Shown: positions 17,251 to 26,373, counted from the first letter of the stretch. The stretch is DNA of 64,000 bases from Marinobacterium arenosum (GCF_019795155.1 NZ_JAILYN010000010.1:1-64000); one strand, 5' to 3'. A program made the numbers and translations. The notes: generated from the letters alone by a model not told the origin.

Positions 17251-18468
17251 ATGAGTCAACCGAGTACCGAAACCTCCAGCCACCGGCTGGCCTACCTGCT
17301 GGCCGCGCTGACCACATTGGGTCCGTTCGCCATCGATACCTATCTACCGGCCCAGCCGGCGATCGCCGAGGCGCTGGCTACCGATATCCACCGGGTGGAG
17401 CAAACGATGGGGATCTACATGGCCGGCCTGGCGATTGGGCCGCTGTTTGGTGGCCCGGCGTCGGATCGGTTCGGCCGCAAACGGGTGGCGGTGCTCGGAC
17501 TGCTGTTTTTCGCACTCAGTTCGCTGCTGATCACCTTCTGCCAGACTATCGAACAGATGCTGCTGCTGCGTTTCTGCCAGGCGATCGGGGGCGGTTTCGC
17601 CGTCGTTACCGCGGCGGCAACGGTGCGTGATTTCTTCACCGGCAAGGAGGCGGCGCGGGTGATGTCGATGATGGGGATCATCATGCTGATCGCCCCGCTG
17701 GTGGCACCGGCGGTAGGCGCCAGTCTGCTGGAAATCTGGGGCTGGCGGTCGATCTTCGGCTGGCTGACGCTCTACGCACTGGCGGTGGCGGCCTTGCTGG
17801 CCTGGCGGATGCCGCAGGCGAGCCGCCAGCTGCAGAAAGGCGACGGACTGCGCGGTGTGCTGCGTAGTTACCGTAGCGTATTGAGCCATAAGCAGGCGAT
17901 GGCCTACGGTATCGCCCAGGCGTTCAGTGCCAGTTGCATGTTCATGTTCCTGACCGAAGCCGCCTTCGTTTACATCGAGTATTTCGGTATGGCGGAGAGT
18001 GTTTTCCCGTTCCTGTTCGGTGCCAATATTATCACCATGGCGCTGTTCAACCGGCTCAATGTACGGCTGTTGGCGAGCCGGGAGCCGCACCAACTGCTGC
18101 GGCTCGGCATGCTGGTGCAGAGCTCGGCTGCACTGCTGCTGGCACTGTTCGTGGCTTTCGGCACGGCACCGTTGTGGCTGGTGGTGGGGCTGGTGATGCT
18201 GGCGGTCGGCGCGATGGGCTTCGTGTTCGCCAACGGCATAACCTGCGCGCTGGCATTCTTCCCGCATAACAGTGGTGCCGCCAATGCGGTGATCGGTACC
18301 GCCGGTTATGGTTTTGCGGCGGTCTTGACCACCGTGCTGACGCTGCTGCACGACGGCACTCCGTTGCCGATGAGTGCGATGATGGCGGTCTGTGCCCTGG
18401 CCGGCCTGTCGGTGCTGCTGCTGTTCAGCCGGCCGGCTACCGAGATGCCCGATGCGGTGGCGGAGTAA
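17251..18468 (+). CDS. Bcr/CflA-type multidrug MFS exporter
   Basis: The product is 405 aa from the ATG at 17251, which follows an AGGAGA ribosome binding site. It has twelve predicted membrane helices, the PFAIDTYLPAQPAIAEALAT opening of the Bcr/CflA (DHA1) subgroup in helix 1, and the MFS motif A GPASDRFGRKRV between helices 2 and 3. Family members export bicyclomycin, chloramphenicol, sulfonamides or cysteine. Substrate here is unknown. It is followed directly by the REP-like repeat array, which may stabilise its transcript end. Confidence 0.9.
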   Translation: MSQPSTETSSHRLAYLLAALTTLGPFAIDTYLPAQPAIAEALATDIHRVEQTMGIYMAGLAIGPLFGGPASDRFGRKRVAVLGLLFFALSSLLITFCQTIEQMLLLRFCQAIGGGFAVVTAAATVRDFFTGKEAARVMSMMGIIMLIAPLVAPAVGASLLEIWGWRSIFGWLTLYALAVAALLAWRMPQASRQLQKGDGLRGVLRSYRSVLSHKQAMAYGIAQAFSASCMFMFLTEAAFVYIEYFGMAESVFPFLFGANIITMALFNRLNVRLLASREPHQLLRLGMLVQSSAALLLALFVAFGTAPLWLVVGLVMLAVGAMGFVFANGITCALAFFPHNSGAANAVIGTAGYGFAAVLTTVLTLLHDGTPLPMSAMMAVCALAGLSVLLLFSRPATEMPDAVAE

Positions 18469-18486
18469 GCGGGGCGGCACCGAACT

Positions 18487-18968
18487 CCGTAGTAGCGGGC
18501 TTGGTAGGCCCTTTTGGTACCGACCGCGACAGGATTGGCACGGCCCCTGAAAGTCGCCCTCGGAGTGGGCTGCTACGCACGAATATCCGTAGCAGCGGGC
18601 TCTGACCGCGACAGGATTGGCCCGGTTCCCGAGTGTAGCCCTCAGAGCGGGCTGCTGGCCGCCGGTAAGAACCGCATGCAGGCGCTGGGCGCCGCCATGC
18701 GCAAGCTGGTACACATCTGTTTCGGTGTGGTGAAAAACCAGCAAGAATTCCAACTACAACTGCCGTAAAAGGCCGTTGTGGTCGGAAGCGAGAGATGGTA
18801 TCTACGCACGAATATCCGTAGCAGCGGGCTTGGTATGCCCATTGGCTACCGACTGCGACAGGATCGGCCCGGTACACGAATGTCGCCCGCAGAGCGGGCT
18901 GCTACGCATGAAAATCCGTAGCAGCGGGCTTGGTATGCCTTTGGCTACCGACTGCGACAGGGTTACCC
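18487..18968 (+). repeat. Array of REP-like repeats (four heads plus inverted tails)
   Basis: Four head units begin CCGTAGCAGCGGGCT (or CCGTAGTAGCGGGCT) at about 18487, 18586, 18817 and 18917. Three run through GGTATGCCC-type and TACCGACTGCGACAGG segments; the second lacks the middle part. They alternate with partner units containing AGAGCGGGCTGCTACG at about 18560, 18638 and 18888, which pair with the heads as inverted repeats. The composite unit is about 100 bp. The final unit runs into the trmN6 stop codon at 18963. This matches the layout of REP/BIME or REPIN elements, although I see no RAYT transposase gene in the window. Confidence 0.8.
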
Positions 18969-19712
18969 CGTTGCCTGCTCGTCGGCGACCCGCAACTTGG
19001 TGTAGTAGGGGGCGAACAGTGCGGCGGCTTCCCGGCTGTGGTAGGGGTGTTCGCTGTACAGGATGAACTCCGAACGCTGGCAGGGGCCCGGCTGGCGGTT
19101 GAGCTGCAGTATCTCGCGATGGGGCGGGTGCTGGCCACTGGTGCGCACCTGCAGCCGATACCTCGCGTGCAGACCGAGCGGTGCCGCCAACTGGATCAGC
19201 TGCTCGGTCTCCGGCAGCGGCAGCAGCAACCAGGCGCTGCCGTCGTCGCTGAGCAGGCGCTCGATCGCCTCTGCCAGCTCATCTAGCGGCAGAGCGTCGT
19301 TATGGCGCGCCGCTGCCGTCCGTTCGCAGCTGCTCTTGGTGGAGTCGCTGAAAAACGGCGGGTTGCAGAGGATGCAGTCGTAGCCGTTTTCGCACTCCCG
19401 CGCCCACAGGCGGATATCCTGTTCGATCAGCCGCAACCGCTCCGGCCAGGGGCTGTTGGCGAAGTTTACCCGCGCCTGCTCGGCGGCCTGCGGGTCGATC
19501 TCCACCGCATCGATTTGTGCCTTGCTGCGTTGGGCGGCGAACAGCGCCAGCAAGCCGGTGCCGCTGCCGATATCGAGAATCCGATGACTTTGCTCGACCG
19601 GCACCCAGGCGCCCAGTAGGCTGGCGTCGGTGGTCACTTTCATCGCACAGTCGCCCTGTTCGATGCGGAACTGGCGGCACTGGAAATAGCTGTTGCGTTT
19701 ACGTCGGCTCAT
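18963..19712 (-). CDS. trmN6: tRNA1(Val) (adenine(37)-N6)-methyltransferase
   Basis: The 249-aa YfiC-like enzyme methylates N6 of A37 in tRNA1Val. It shows the opening QFRIEQGDCAMKVTTDASLLGAW, SAM motif I ILDIGSGTGLLALFAAQR (about residues 44-61), the acidic motif DAVEID, and the adenine methylase signature CNPPFF (about 115-120). The combination of TDA-LLGAW and NPPF is specific for TrmN6. The gene is single, convergent with the exporter gene, and its stop codon overlaps the last REP-like repeat. Confidence 0.93.
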   Translation of the reverse strand: MSRRKRNSYFQCRQFRIEQGDCAMKVTTDASLLGAWVPVEQSHRILDIGSGTGLLALFAAQRSKAQIDAVEIDPQAAEQARVNFANSPWPERLRLIEQDIRLWARECENGYDCILCNPPFFSDSTKSSCERTAAARHNDALPLDELAEAIERLLSDDGSAWLLLPLPETEQLIQLAAPLGLHARYRLQVRTSGQHPPHREILQLNRQPGPCQRSEFILYSEHPYHSREAAALFAPYYTKLRVADEQATG

Positions 19713-19859
19713 CGGTTTTTCAGAAACAGTGGAGATAAAATCTAGCCGCGCATCTTACCTGAAGCGGCGGGCTTTGCATCTGTCTGCCTCGGTTGGCCGC
19801 ATCACCGGCTATTTGTGAAGGCTTCTTATCTCGGCAAAAGACAGGCATTATCGGCCGCC

Positions 19860-20147
19860 ATGAATTCTTGGTTTGTTTATATGGTGCGCTGCGCGGACAG
19901 CAGCTTGTACACCGGTATCACCACCGACCCGCAACGGCGGCTGGCCGAACACAACGGCGAGCGCGCCGGCGGTGCCAAATACACCCGTAACCGCCGGCCG
20001 GTCGAGCTGGTCTGGAGCGAGCCCTGCGACAACCGCTCTGGCGCCACGCGGCGAGAGATCGAGATCAAGGGGATGAGCCGGCGTCAGAAGCTGGCACTGA
20101 TCCGCTCAACGCTTATCAATACCGTCTGCGAGCCGGAAACGGAGTAG
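19860..20147 (+). CDS. GIY-YIG domain protein, YhbQ-like
   Basis: The 95-aa protein from the ATG at 19860 is a single GIY-YIG domain. It has VYMVRCADSSLYTGITTDPQRRLAEHN, in which the two strand motifs are VYM and YTG, the conserved arginine is in RRL and the histidine in EHN. A KYTRNRRPVELVW segment and the C-terminal REIEIKGMSRRQKLALI helix follow. The family includes E. coli YhbQ, reported to have nuclease activity on DNA; a repair role is possible but not shown by the sequence. The upstream in-frame start at 19815 adds residues absent from the family, so it was rejected. Confidence 0.88.
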   Translation: MNSWFVYMVRCADSSLYTGITTDPQRRLAEHNGERAGGAKYTRNRRPVELVWSEPCDNRSGATRREIEIKGMSRRQKLALIRSTLINTVCEPETE

Positions 20148-20156
20148 CCCTTCCGA

Positions 20157-20930
20157 TTAGCCGGCTTTCGCCTTTATCGGGCTCTCGCCAAATGCCTGGC
20201 TGTAGGCCCGGCTTAGCGCTTCCGGGCTGCTGTAGCCATAGCGCGCCGCCACCGCTTTGACGCGGGCGCCGGCTGCCAGCTCCTGCCGCGCCAGCGTCAG
20301 CCGCCATTGGCGCAGATAGCTGAACGGTGTCTGCCCAACCAGTTCGCCGAAACGGGCCATAAACTGGCTGCGCGACAGGCCGGCAATGTCCGCCAGCTGT
20401 TCACTGCGCCAGGCGCGCTGCGGTGCTTCATGAATCGCCACCAATGCCCGGCTGATGCGCGGGTCGGCCAGGCCGGCAATCAGGCCCGGTTGACTGCTGC
20501 CCTGCTCGATGGTGTGGCGCAGCAGCATAATTACCAGTACTTCCAGTAACCGCTGCAGGGTCGAGCGGCCGCCACAACGCGGGACCTGGGTTTCACGGGC
20601 GATCAACTGGGCCAACTCGTTGACCATGCTGTCCGGTGCCACCGGCATGCTGATCCGCGCCGGCAGTGCCCGGGCCATCGGATTGCTGTCGCCGCCCAGC
20701 GATACCACGGCTGCTGTGATCACCTCTACCAGATGTTTTCCTTCCGGACCGGACGTTGGAGCGTCAGTCGCCGGGACGCCGGCCGGCCAGAACAGCACTT
20801 GTTCAATCAGACCGCCTTCCGGCTGGCCCAGCAATAGCAGGTTGGCGGACGGGTCCCCGCGATCGGTCAATGCCGAGGCCTGCAGTTCAAAGCGGTTTAG
20901 CAGTGACGATAGGCGATCTGGTTTCTGCAT
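20157..20930 (-). CDS. AraC-family regulator with cupin domain
   Basis: The 257-aa protein has an N-terminal cupin_6-like effector domain (about residues 5-150) and a C-terminal AraC DNA-binding domain with two helix-turn-helices (SEQLADIAGLSRSQFMARFGELVGQTPFSYL and VKAVAARYGYSSPEALSRAYSQAFGESP). It is divergent from the isomerase/GST pair with a 106-bp gap, and probably controls that pair. The effector is unknown. Confidence 0.85.
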   Translation of the reverse strand: MQKPDRLSSLLNRFELQASALTDRGDPSANLLLLGQPEGGLIEQVLFWPAGVPATDAPTSGPEGKHLVEVITAAVVSLGGDSNPMARALPARISMPVAPDSMVNELAQLIARETQVPRCGGRSTLQRLLEVLVIMLLRHTIEQGSSQPGLIAGLADPRISRALVAIHEAPQRAWRSEQLADIAGLSRSQFMARFGELVGQTPFSYLRQWRLTLARQELAAGARVKAVAARYGYSSPEALSRAYSQAFGESPIKAKAG

Positions 20931-21036
20931 TTCGGACTCTTTATCAGGTAAAGCGGAAATTTCATTACGTAGGGTGTCCTATTATAAGCATCATCGCCCC
21001 TTAAACGGGTAACTCAATCAGCTTGTCAGGTGTGCT

Positions 21037-21651
21037 ATGACGCAACAGATCGACTACTACCTCAGCTCCGTCTCTCCGTTTACCTACCTGGGTCATCAGC
21101 GGCTGCTGCAGACCGCAAGTGCGGAGGGGGCCCTGATCAACTACCTGCCGATGCGCCTCGGCCCGGTGTTTGCCGCTTCCGGTGCGCTGCCGTTGCCGCA
21201 GCGGCCGCAGTGCCGACGCGATTACCGCCTGCTGGAACTGCAGCGTTGGGCCCGCAAGCACAAATTGCCGATCAACCTGCAACCGCGCTTTTTCCCCGCC
21301 GACCCGGGCTTGGCCGACTGCTGCGCCATCGCCTTGCAGCTACAGGGACGGGATCCGGGCACCTTTATCGGTCAGGTGCTGGCCGCCTGCTGGACGCAAG
21401 AGCGCAATATCTCCTCCCGGGAAGTGCTGGCCGAGCTGCTTGAACAGGGCGGCTTTGATGTCGACGCGGTACTGGAACAGGCGGTCTCGGCTGAGGTGCT
21501 CGCTCAGTATGACCGCAACACCGAGCAGGCGGTCGAGCGTGGCATTCTCGGCGCGCCGGCCTATCTGCTGAACGGCGAGCAGTTCTGGGGGCAGGATCGG
21601 ATCGAGCTGCTGGCCGATGCGCTGGCCGCGAATGCCGCCGCTGCTGGCTGA
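21037..21651 (+). CDS. 2-hydroxychromene-2-carboxylate isomerase family protein (DsbA-like)
   Basis: The 204-aa thioredoxin-fold protein starts YYLSSVSPFTYLGHQRL, where the active-site serine of the kappa-class GST/HCCA isomerase replaces the DsbA cysteine. It ends with the cis-Pro segment GILGAPAYLLNGEQFWGQDRIELL typical of NahD-like enzymes. HCCA isomerases use glutathione to convert 2-hydroxychromene-2-carboxylate in naphthalene degradation, but many homologues act on other substrates. The next gene is another glutathione-dependent family member, so the pair probably acts in glutathione-linked detoxification. Confidence 0.83.
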   Translation: MTQQIDYYLSSVSPFTYLGHQRLLQTASAEGALINYLPMRLGPVFAASGALPLPQRPQCRRDYRLLELQRWARKHKLPINLQPRFFPADPGLADCCAIALQLQGRDPGTFIGQVLAACWTQERNISSREVLAELLEQGGFDVDAVLEQAVSAEVLAQYDRNTEQAVERGILGAPAYLLNGEQFWGQDRIELLADALAANAAAAG

Positions 21652-21664
21652 GGAGGAGCAGTTC

Positions 21665-22360
21665 ATGATCGAGTTCTATCACAGCCCGACGCCGAACGGA
21701 CACAAGATCGCCATCATGCTGGAGGAGTGCGGCCTGCCGTACCGGCTGCACCCCATCGATATCACCCGTGGCGACCAGTTCGAGCCGGCCTTCCTGGCAA
21801 TCTCGCCGAACAACAAGATCCCGGCGATCGTCGACAGCGATGGCCCCGGTGGCGAACCGATCTCGGTGTTCGAATCTGGGGCAATCCTGCAGTACCTGGG
21901 CCGTAAGGCCGGCAAGTTCTATCCGCAGGATGAGCGTGGCCGGGTCGAGGTGGAGCAGTGGCTGATGTGGCAGATGGGCGGGCTGGGGCCGATGGCGGGC
22001 CAGGCACACCATTTCCGGGGCTATGCGCCGGAGCCGATCGATTATGCGATCGCGCGTTATACCGACGAGGTCAACCGTCTGTACGGCGTGATGGATCAGC
22101 GTCTGGAGACCCGCGATTACCTGGCCGGCGACTACTCCATCGCCGATGTCGCCTGCGTCGGCTGGGTGGCCTCTTACGAAAAACAGGGGCAGGAGCTGGC
22201 CGAATTCCCCAACCTGAAAGCCTGGTTCGAGCGGTTGATGGCGCGCCCGGCGGTAATTAAAGGGATGGCGCTGGCGGCCGACGACAGCCAGAGCGAGCGG
22301 ATCGCCCAGGATGACCAGGCCCGCTCGGTGCTGTTCGGCCAGCGGGCCCGGCACTCATGA
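21665..22360 (+). CDS. Glutathione S-transferase, YfcG/Ure2p-like
   Basis: The product is 231 aa from the ATG at 21665, chosen because GAGGAGGA precedes it; a longer frame from 21617 overlaps the isomerase gene. Residues 1-85 are the thioredoxin-like GSH-binding domain with the N-terminal PTPNGHKI active-site region, NNKIPAIVD and FESGAILQYL. Residues 90-215 are the helical domain with MWQMGGLGPMAGQ, typical of nu-class YfcG/YghU GSTs, which act as disulfide-bond reductases. It is co-transcribed with the isomerase 13 bp upstream. Confidence 0.9.
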   Translation: MIEFYHSPTPNGHKIAIMLEECGLPYRLHPIDITRGDQFEPAFLAISPNNKIPAIVDSDGPGGEPISVFESGAILQYLGRKAGKFYPQDERGRVEVEQWLMWQMGGLGPMAGQAHHFRGYAPEPIDYAIARYTDEVNRLYGVMDQRLETRDYLAGDYSIADVACVGWVASYEKQGQELAEFPNLKAWFERLMARPAVIKGMALAADDSQSERIAQDDQARSVLFGQRARHS

Positions 22361-22745
22361 TTTTTCATTCTTGATGGCCGTGGGCGGTGATGGGAGGTAC
22401 GGTCCGGCGCTCCGGCGGCCCCTCCCATCTCAAAGCAGAGAACGCCGGTTGGGCTGAGTTCGGTAAGGCCCGGCACGAGATGGACCCAATGCGTGTGGCA
22501 GTTGTTGCGCGCGCGGTTCTCTTCGCCAACCTACGATGCTGAACCGCACTTAAGGGGGGCAGCATCGATACCGGTATTGAACCGAGCAACCTGTCGGACT
22601 TAACACTAATCTACTGCGGAAAAACGGATATTGGTCATCTTTTTCGAAAAATTTCGTTAAATAGCTCGCTATTCGCCTCAATCGTTCGAAAAATCGGCCT
22701 CAATCCCGCTGTCCCTCGCTACGATCGGTCAAGCCCGACAGGTTG
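22361..22745. other. Intergenic region, nothing recognised
   Basis: This 385-bp gap separates convergent gene ends. It shows no likely coding frame. It includes a GC-rich imperfect palindrome around 22405-22430 and an AT-richer stretch at 22610-22660, neither of which could be assigned. Confidence 0.5.
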
Positions 22746-24104
22746 CTAGCGCGCCAGCTGCAGGAAGGTGCTGGCCTTCTCCACCCGGACATCGCCGGCC
22801 TGCGCCACGAAGGTGATATCAACCCGGGGCGGCAGGCTGTCATTGCGGCTGCACAGCTGATAACCCTGGCTGTGGCTGCCCTGATCGCCGAGCCACAAGG
22901 TGGCCGGACCATTCAGGTACAGCCCCTGCGGGCCACGCAGCGACAGTTCAACCGAGCTCAGTGACGGGTCTACCGCTTCCAGTTTGAGCTGATAACTGTT
23001 GCAGATCTCGCCGCGGCTGTTGTGCTGGACGATGGCGCCCCGGTCGCGCAGTACCTCCAACACCAGCGCGCTGCGCTGGCTGAAGCCGAAGGCCACCGCG
23101 CCGGTGGTGATCAGCAGTACGCTGAAATAGCCGAGCAGCCTGGGTCGTAACAGCTTGCTGGGTTTATTCTGTAGCTGATTTTCAGATTTGAAAGCGATCA
23201 ACCCTTTCGGTTTGCCGATCTTCTCCATCACTTTGTCGCAGGCGTCGATACAGGCGCCGCAGTCGATACATTCATACTGCAGGCCGTCGCGGATATCGAT
23301 ACCGGTCGGGCAGACCTGTACGCAGAGATCGCAGTTGACGCAGTCACCGGCATCGCCGTTGCTGCTGCCTGTGGTGCGGCGCGGTTCGCCCCGCGCGGCG
23401 TCGTAAGTCACGGTGCGGGTGTCGGCGTCGAACATCACCCCCTGAAAACGGGAGTAGGGACACATATGGGTACAGACCTTCTCCCGCGCGAGGCCGGCGT
23501 TCAAATAGGTCAGCGCGGTCATGGTCACCAGCCAGCCAACGGTGGCGATATCCGGCTGCAATGCCAGCAGTTGTTGGCTCAATTCGCGGGCCGGCACGAA
23601 GTAACCGGTGAAAGTAAAGGCGGTAACGAAGGCGGCCAGCAGCCAGAGCGCGTGCTTGGCGATACGGCGCAGGACGCGAGTGCCGGTTAGCGGCTGCTTC
23701 TCCTGCTTACGACGTAGCGCGGCGCGCCCTTCGGTCAGGGTCTCGATGCGGATGAACAGCCAGGTCCAGATACTCTGCGGGCAGGCGAAGCCACACCAGA
23801 CCCGGCCCCAGCCGACGGCGGCGAAGAACAGCAGGGTGGAACCGGCGATCATCAAGCCGGCCAGCAGCGGCAGGTCATGCCAGGCCAGGTCCAGGCCGAA
23901 CAGCAGGATACGGCGCGCTTCGAAATCGAACAGCAGCCAGGAGCGGCCATCGACCTGTACCCACACCAGGGCGAAATAGATCAACAGCAGCGGGCCGCTG
24001 ATCAGCCGGCGCAGGTTTTGGAAGCGGCCTTCGGTAAGACGTACGTGGATCTTGCCGCCTACCGCCGTGGTGGTGGACAGGGTGCGAAGGGGGATCTGTT
24101 GCAT
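22746..24104 (-). CDS. ccoG: Cytochrome c oxidase accessory protein CcoG (RdxA/FixG family)
   Basis: The 452-aa membrane protein has four to five hydrophobic segments, the WCGFACPQSIWT motif (about residue 107), a polyferredoxin region with two 4Fe-4S ferredoxin motifs (CVNCDLCVQVCPTGIDIRDGLQYECIDCGACIDACD, about residues 255-290), and an IgG-like C-terminal FixG_C domain. CcoG assists copper reduction and assembly of cbb3-type cytochrome oxidase. In many genomes it sits next to ccoNOPQ, but here it is alone and no oxidase genes are in view. All cluster cysteines appear intact. Confidence 0.95.
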   Translation of the reverse strand: MQQIPLRTLSTTTAVGGKIHVRLTEGRFQNLRRLISGPLLLIYFALVWVQVDGRSWLLFDFEARRILLFGLDLAWHDLPLLAGLMIAGSTLLFFAAVGWGRVWCGFACPQSIWTWLFIRIETLTEGRAALRRKQEKQPLTGTRVLRRIAKHALWLLAAFVTAFTFTGYFVPARELSQQLLALQPDIATVGWLVTMTALTYLNAGLAREKVCTHMCPYSRFQGVMFDADTRTVTYDAARGEPRRTTGSSNGDAGDCVNCDLCVQVCPTGIDIRDGLQYECIDCGACIDACDKVMEKIGKPKGLIAFKSENQLQNKPSKLLRPRLLGYFSVLLITTGAVAFGFSQRSALVLEVLRDRGAIVQHNSRGEICNSYQLKLEAVDPSLSSVELSLRGPQGLYLNGPATLWLGDQGSHSQGYQLCSRNDSLPPRVDITFVAQAGDVRVEKASTFLQLAR

Positions 24105-24282
24105 GACGGACTCCGGGTTAGGGTACAGCCGCCGTTGACGGTCAGCTGTGCCGCTTTGTGCTCACGAAATCTACTTTAGCGTTGAAAAAAAATAGGAACA
24201 GGGATAAGAATATAAAAATATAGAGGTACAGTGCTTTGGTTGAGTCTGTGCCCACCAAACGTAGTTGGGATAATGAAACGCC

Positions 24283-25692
24283 ATGAGTGATTTTCTGTAC
24301 CTGCAGCTGGAGCGTGAGTTCAGCGAGGCGATCGAACAGGGGCGCTGGGGTGCTGGCGAACGGCTGCCGTCGGTGCGCACCCTCTGCCGTGAGCGACAAC
24401 TATCAAAGGCCACGGTACTGCATGCTTACAACCGGATGGAGGCCCGTGGTCTGATCGAGGCGCGGGCGAAGGCCGGTTACTTCGTGCGTGGCCAGCTCGA
24501 CAGCCGACCGCCCCCCGCTGCCGGCAATCCGGACTCGGTGCCGGCGCTGGTCAGCGTCAGCGACGTGATGCGCGACATCATGACCCAGAGTGCGGCGTTC
24601 GACATTCTGCCCAGCGCCGATCAGCGTGCCGAAACACCCCCGGGCGTGATCGAACTGAATCGCAGTATCGCCCGGGCACTGCGTCACCAGCGGGGCCTGC
24701 AACACCAGTATTACGACGCGCCGACCGGTACGCCGGCGTTGCGCGAACAGCTGGCGCGCCGCTACCAGCGGCTCGGCTGCGCATTGGCGGCGGACGATCT
24801 GAACATCACCGCCGGCTGTCAGCAGGCGCTGTTCCTGGCGTTGATGGCCTGCTGCAAGCCGGGTGACGTGGTAGCGGTGGAATCGCCCGGTTTCTACGGT
24901 GTGCTGCAACTGGCGGAATCGCTGGGGTTGCAGGTATTGGAGATCCCGGCGGCGGCGGACAGCGGGTTGAACATGGACAGCCTGGCCGAGGCGTTGAAGA
25001 GCTGGCCGGTGCGCGCCTGCGTGGTGACGCCGGCGTTCGCTACACCGTCCGGCAGCCTGATGCCGCAGGCGGCCCGCTCCCGGCTACTGGCGCTGGCCGA
25101 ACAACATGACTTCGTGGTGATCGAGGATGATATTTACGGTGATCTGGCATTCGATCAGCGGCCGCCACCGCTTAAAGCGCTGGATCACAGCGGTCGGGTG
25201 ATCCTCTGCGGCTCGGTGTCCAAGTCGCTGTCGCGTGACCTGAGATTGGGCTGGATCGCCGCCGGCCCCTGGCAGACGCAGGTTAACCGGCTGAAATTGG
25301 TCAATATGCTGGCCTGCAGCCGCTTCATTCAGCGCGGCCTGTCCGATTTCATCGGCGACGGCGGCTACGACCGCCACCTGCGTCGTCAGCGCAGCCTGCT
25401 GGCCGACCAGCGCGATCAACTGGCCGAACTGCTGGATCGCGACTGGCCGTTTCCGGTGCGTTTCAGTCTACCGGCAGGCGGCTTGACGCTCTGGCTGGAA
25501 CTGCCCGAGGCGGTGGATACCCTGAACTGCTACCGACGGGCCCGCGATCACGGACTGATCATCACCCCGGGGGCGCTGTTCACCGGCCAGAAGCGTTACC
25601 AGCACTGCCTCAGGCTGAGTTTTGCCCACCCCTGGAATGAACCGCGCCGCCAGGCGGTGACGCTGCTGGGAGAGCTGTTGGCTGAGGGTTGA
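24283..25692 (+). CDS. MocR-type GntR/aminotransferase transcriptional regulator
   Basis: The 469-aa protein joins a GntR winged HTH (about residues 1-75, with GERLPSVRTLCRERQLSKATVLHAYNRMEARGLIEARAKAGYFV) to a fold-type I aminotransferase-like domain (about 115-465). The PLP lysine is in CGSVSKSLSRDLRLGW (about residue 310). MocR regulators use PLP and amino compounds as effectors; targets are not evident. It is divergent from ccoG, with an AT-rich spacer that has a likely -10 element GGATAAT just before the gene. Confidence 0.9.
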   Translation: MSDFLYLQLEREFSEAIEQGRWGAGERLPSVRTLCRERQLSKATVLHAYNRMEARGLIEARAKAGYFVRGQLDSRPPPAAGNPDSVPALVSVSDVMRDIMTQSAAFDILPSADQRAETPPGVIELNRSIARALRHQRGLQHQYYDAPTGTPALREQLARRYQRLGCALAADDLNITAGCQQALFLALMACCKPGDVVAVESPGFYGVLQLAESLGLQVLEIPAAADSGLNMDSLAEALKSWPVRACVVTPAFATPSGSLMPQAARSRLLALAEQHDFVVIEDDIYGDLAFDQRPPPLKALDHSGRVILCGSVSKSLSRDLRLGWIAAGPWQTQVNRLKLVNMLACSRFIQRGLSDFIGDGGYDRHLRRQRSLLADQRDQLAELLDRDWPFPVRFSLPAGGLTLWLELPEAVDTLNCYRRARDHGLIITPGALFTGQKRYQHCLRLSFAHPWNEPRRQAVTLLGELLAEG

Positions 25693-25777
25693 AGCGCTGA
25701 CACGGAACTGACATTTTGCCGGTCTACAGTGATTGACACCTTGTCGCTAACCCTTGGCTGCAGCGGAGGCGGGCACT

Positions 25778-26026
25778 ATGCGTATCTTCGTCGGCAATCT
25801 GGCATCAGACTTGGCAGAGGAGGAACTGCTGGACTGTTTTAGCGAGTTCGGCGAGGTGGAGGAGATCCGCCTGATCACCGATCCGGAGACCGGCCTGTCA
25901 CGCGGTTTCGCCTTCGTCACCATGCCGGACCGGCAGCAGGCCCGGGAGGTGATCGGCCAGCTGCACCGCACCAGCCTGCGCGGCCGGCCGATGCAGCTGG
26001 AGTATGCCCGTAGTCGAAGGGGATAG
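25778..26026 (+). CDS. Small RRM-type RNA-binding protein
   Basis: The 82-aa protein is a single RNA recognition motif with RNP2 RIFVGNL (residues 2-8) and RNP1 RGFAFVTM (about 43-50). Such stand-alone RRM proteins occur in Pseudomonas, Vibrio and cyanobacteria, where some are cold-inducible. The ATG at 25778 is chosen because GGAGG precedes it by 8 bp. It is followed by a strong bidirectional terminator. The RNA partner is unknown. Confidence 0.9.
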   Translation: MRIFVGNLASDLAEEELLDCFSEFGEVEEIRLITDPETGLSRGFAFVTMPDRQQAREVIGQLHRTSLRGRPMQLEYARSRRG

Positions 26027-26254
26027 GCAGTTAACAGGTTACAGTTTTGAGTTAACAGCGGATCGGTCGTTGGCTGCTGGCCATTGGCTCTCATTGACCC
26101 ACTGGTTAAGAGTAAAAGCCTGAGATCTCATTGCAACTGCAGGCTTGGTACTTAACCTCTGGCTTGCAGCTGTAGGGTGGGCATGTTTTCTGTGCCCACG
26201 CGGTGCTTGTGTACCTGATGTTGTTGTCACCCTTGAATTCGCAATGAACCATCA

Positions 26255-26293
26255 AAAAGCCCGCGCTGTCATGGACTCCGCGGGCTTTTCTTT
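26255..26293. terminator. Bidirectional terminator between RRM gene and dihydroorotase
   Basis: Arms AAAAGCCCGCG (26255-26265) and CGCGGGCTTTT (26279-26289) form an 11-bp stem with a 13-nt loop. T runs on either strand allow it to end both convergent transcripts. Confidence 0.85.
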
Positions 26294-26303
26294 TAGCCTC
26301 AGG

Positions 26304-26373
26304 CTGTTAGCTGTTAGCTGTTAGCTGTTAGCTGTTAGCTGTTAGCTGTTAGCTGTTAGCTGTTAGCTGTTAG
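26304..26373. repeat. Perfect heptamer tandem repeat (CTGTTAG)10
   Basis: Ten uninterrupted copies of the 7-bp unit CTGTTAG fill exactly 70 bp, ending five bases before the dihydroorotase stop codon. Such perfect short tandem arrays are prone to slippage, so copy number may vary between strains. There are no spacers, so this is not a CRISPR. Confidence 0.95.

Noticed and set aside
17344-18753. 469-codon minus-strand open frame
   Set aside because: Antisense of the MFS exporter, extended through the REP-like repeats.
26304-26373. Possible CRISPR-like repeat array
   Set aside because: The unit is only 7 bp and has no spacers. It is a simple tandem repeat.
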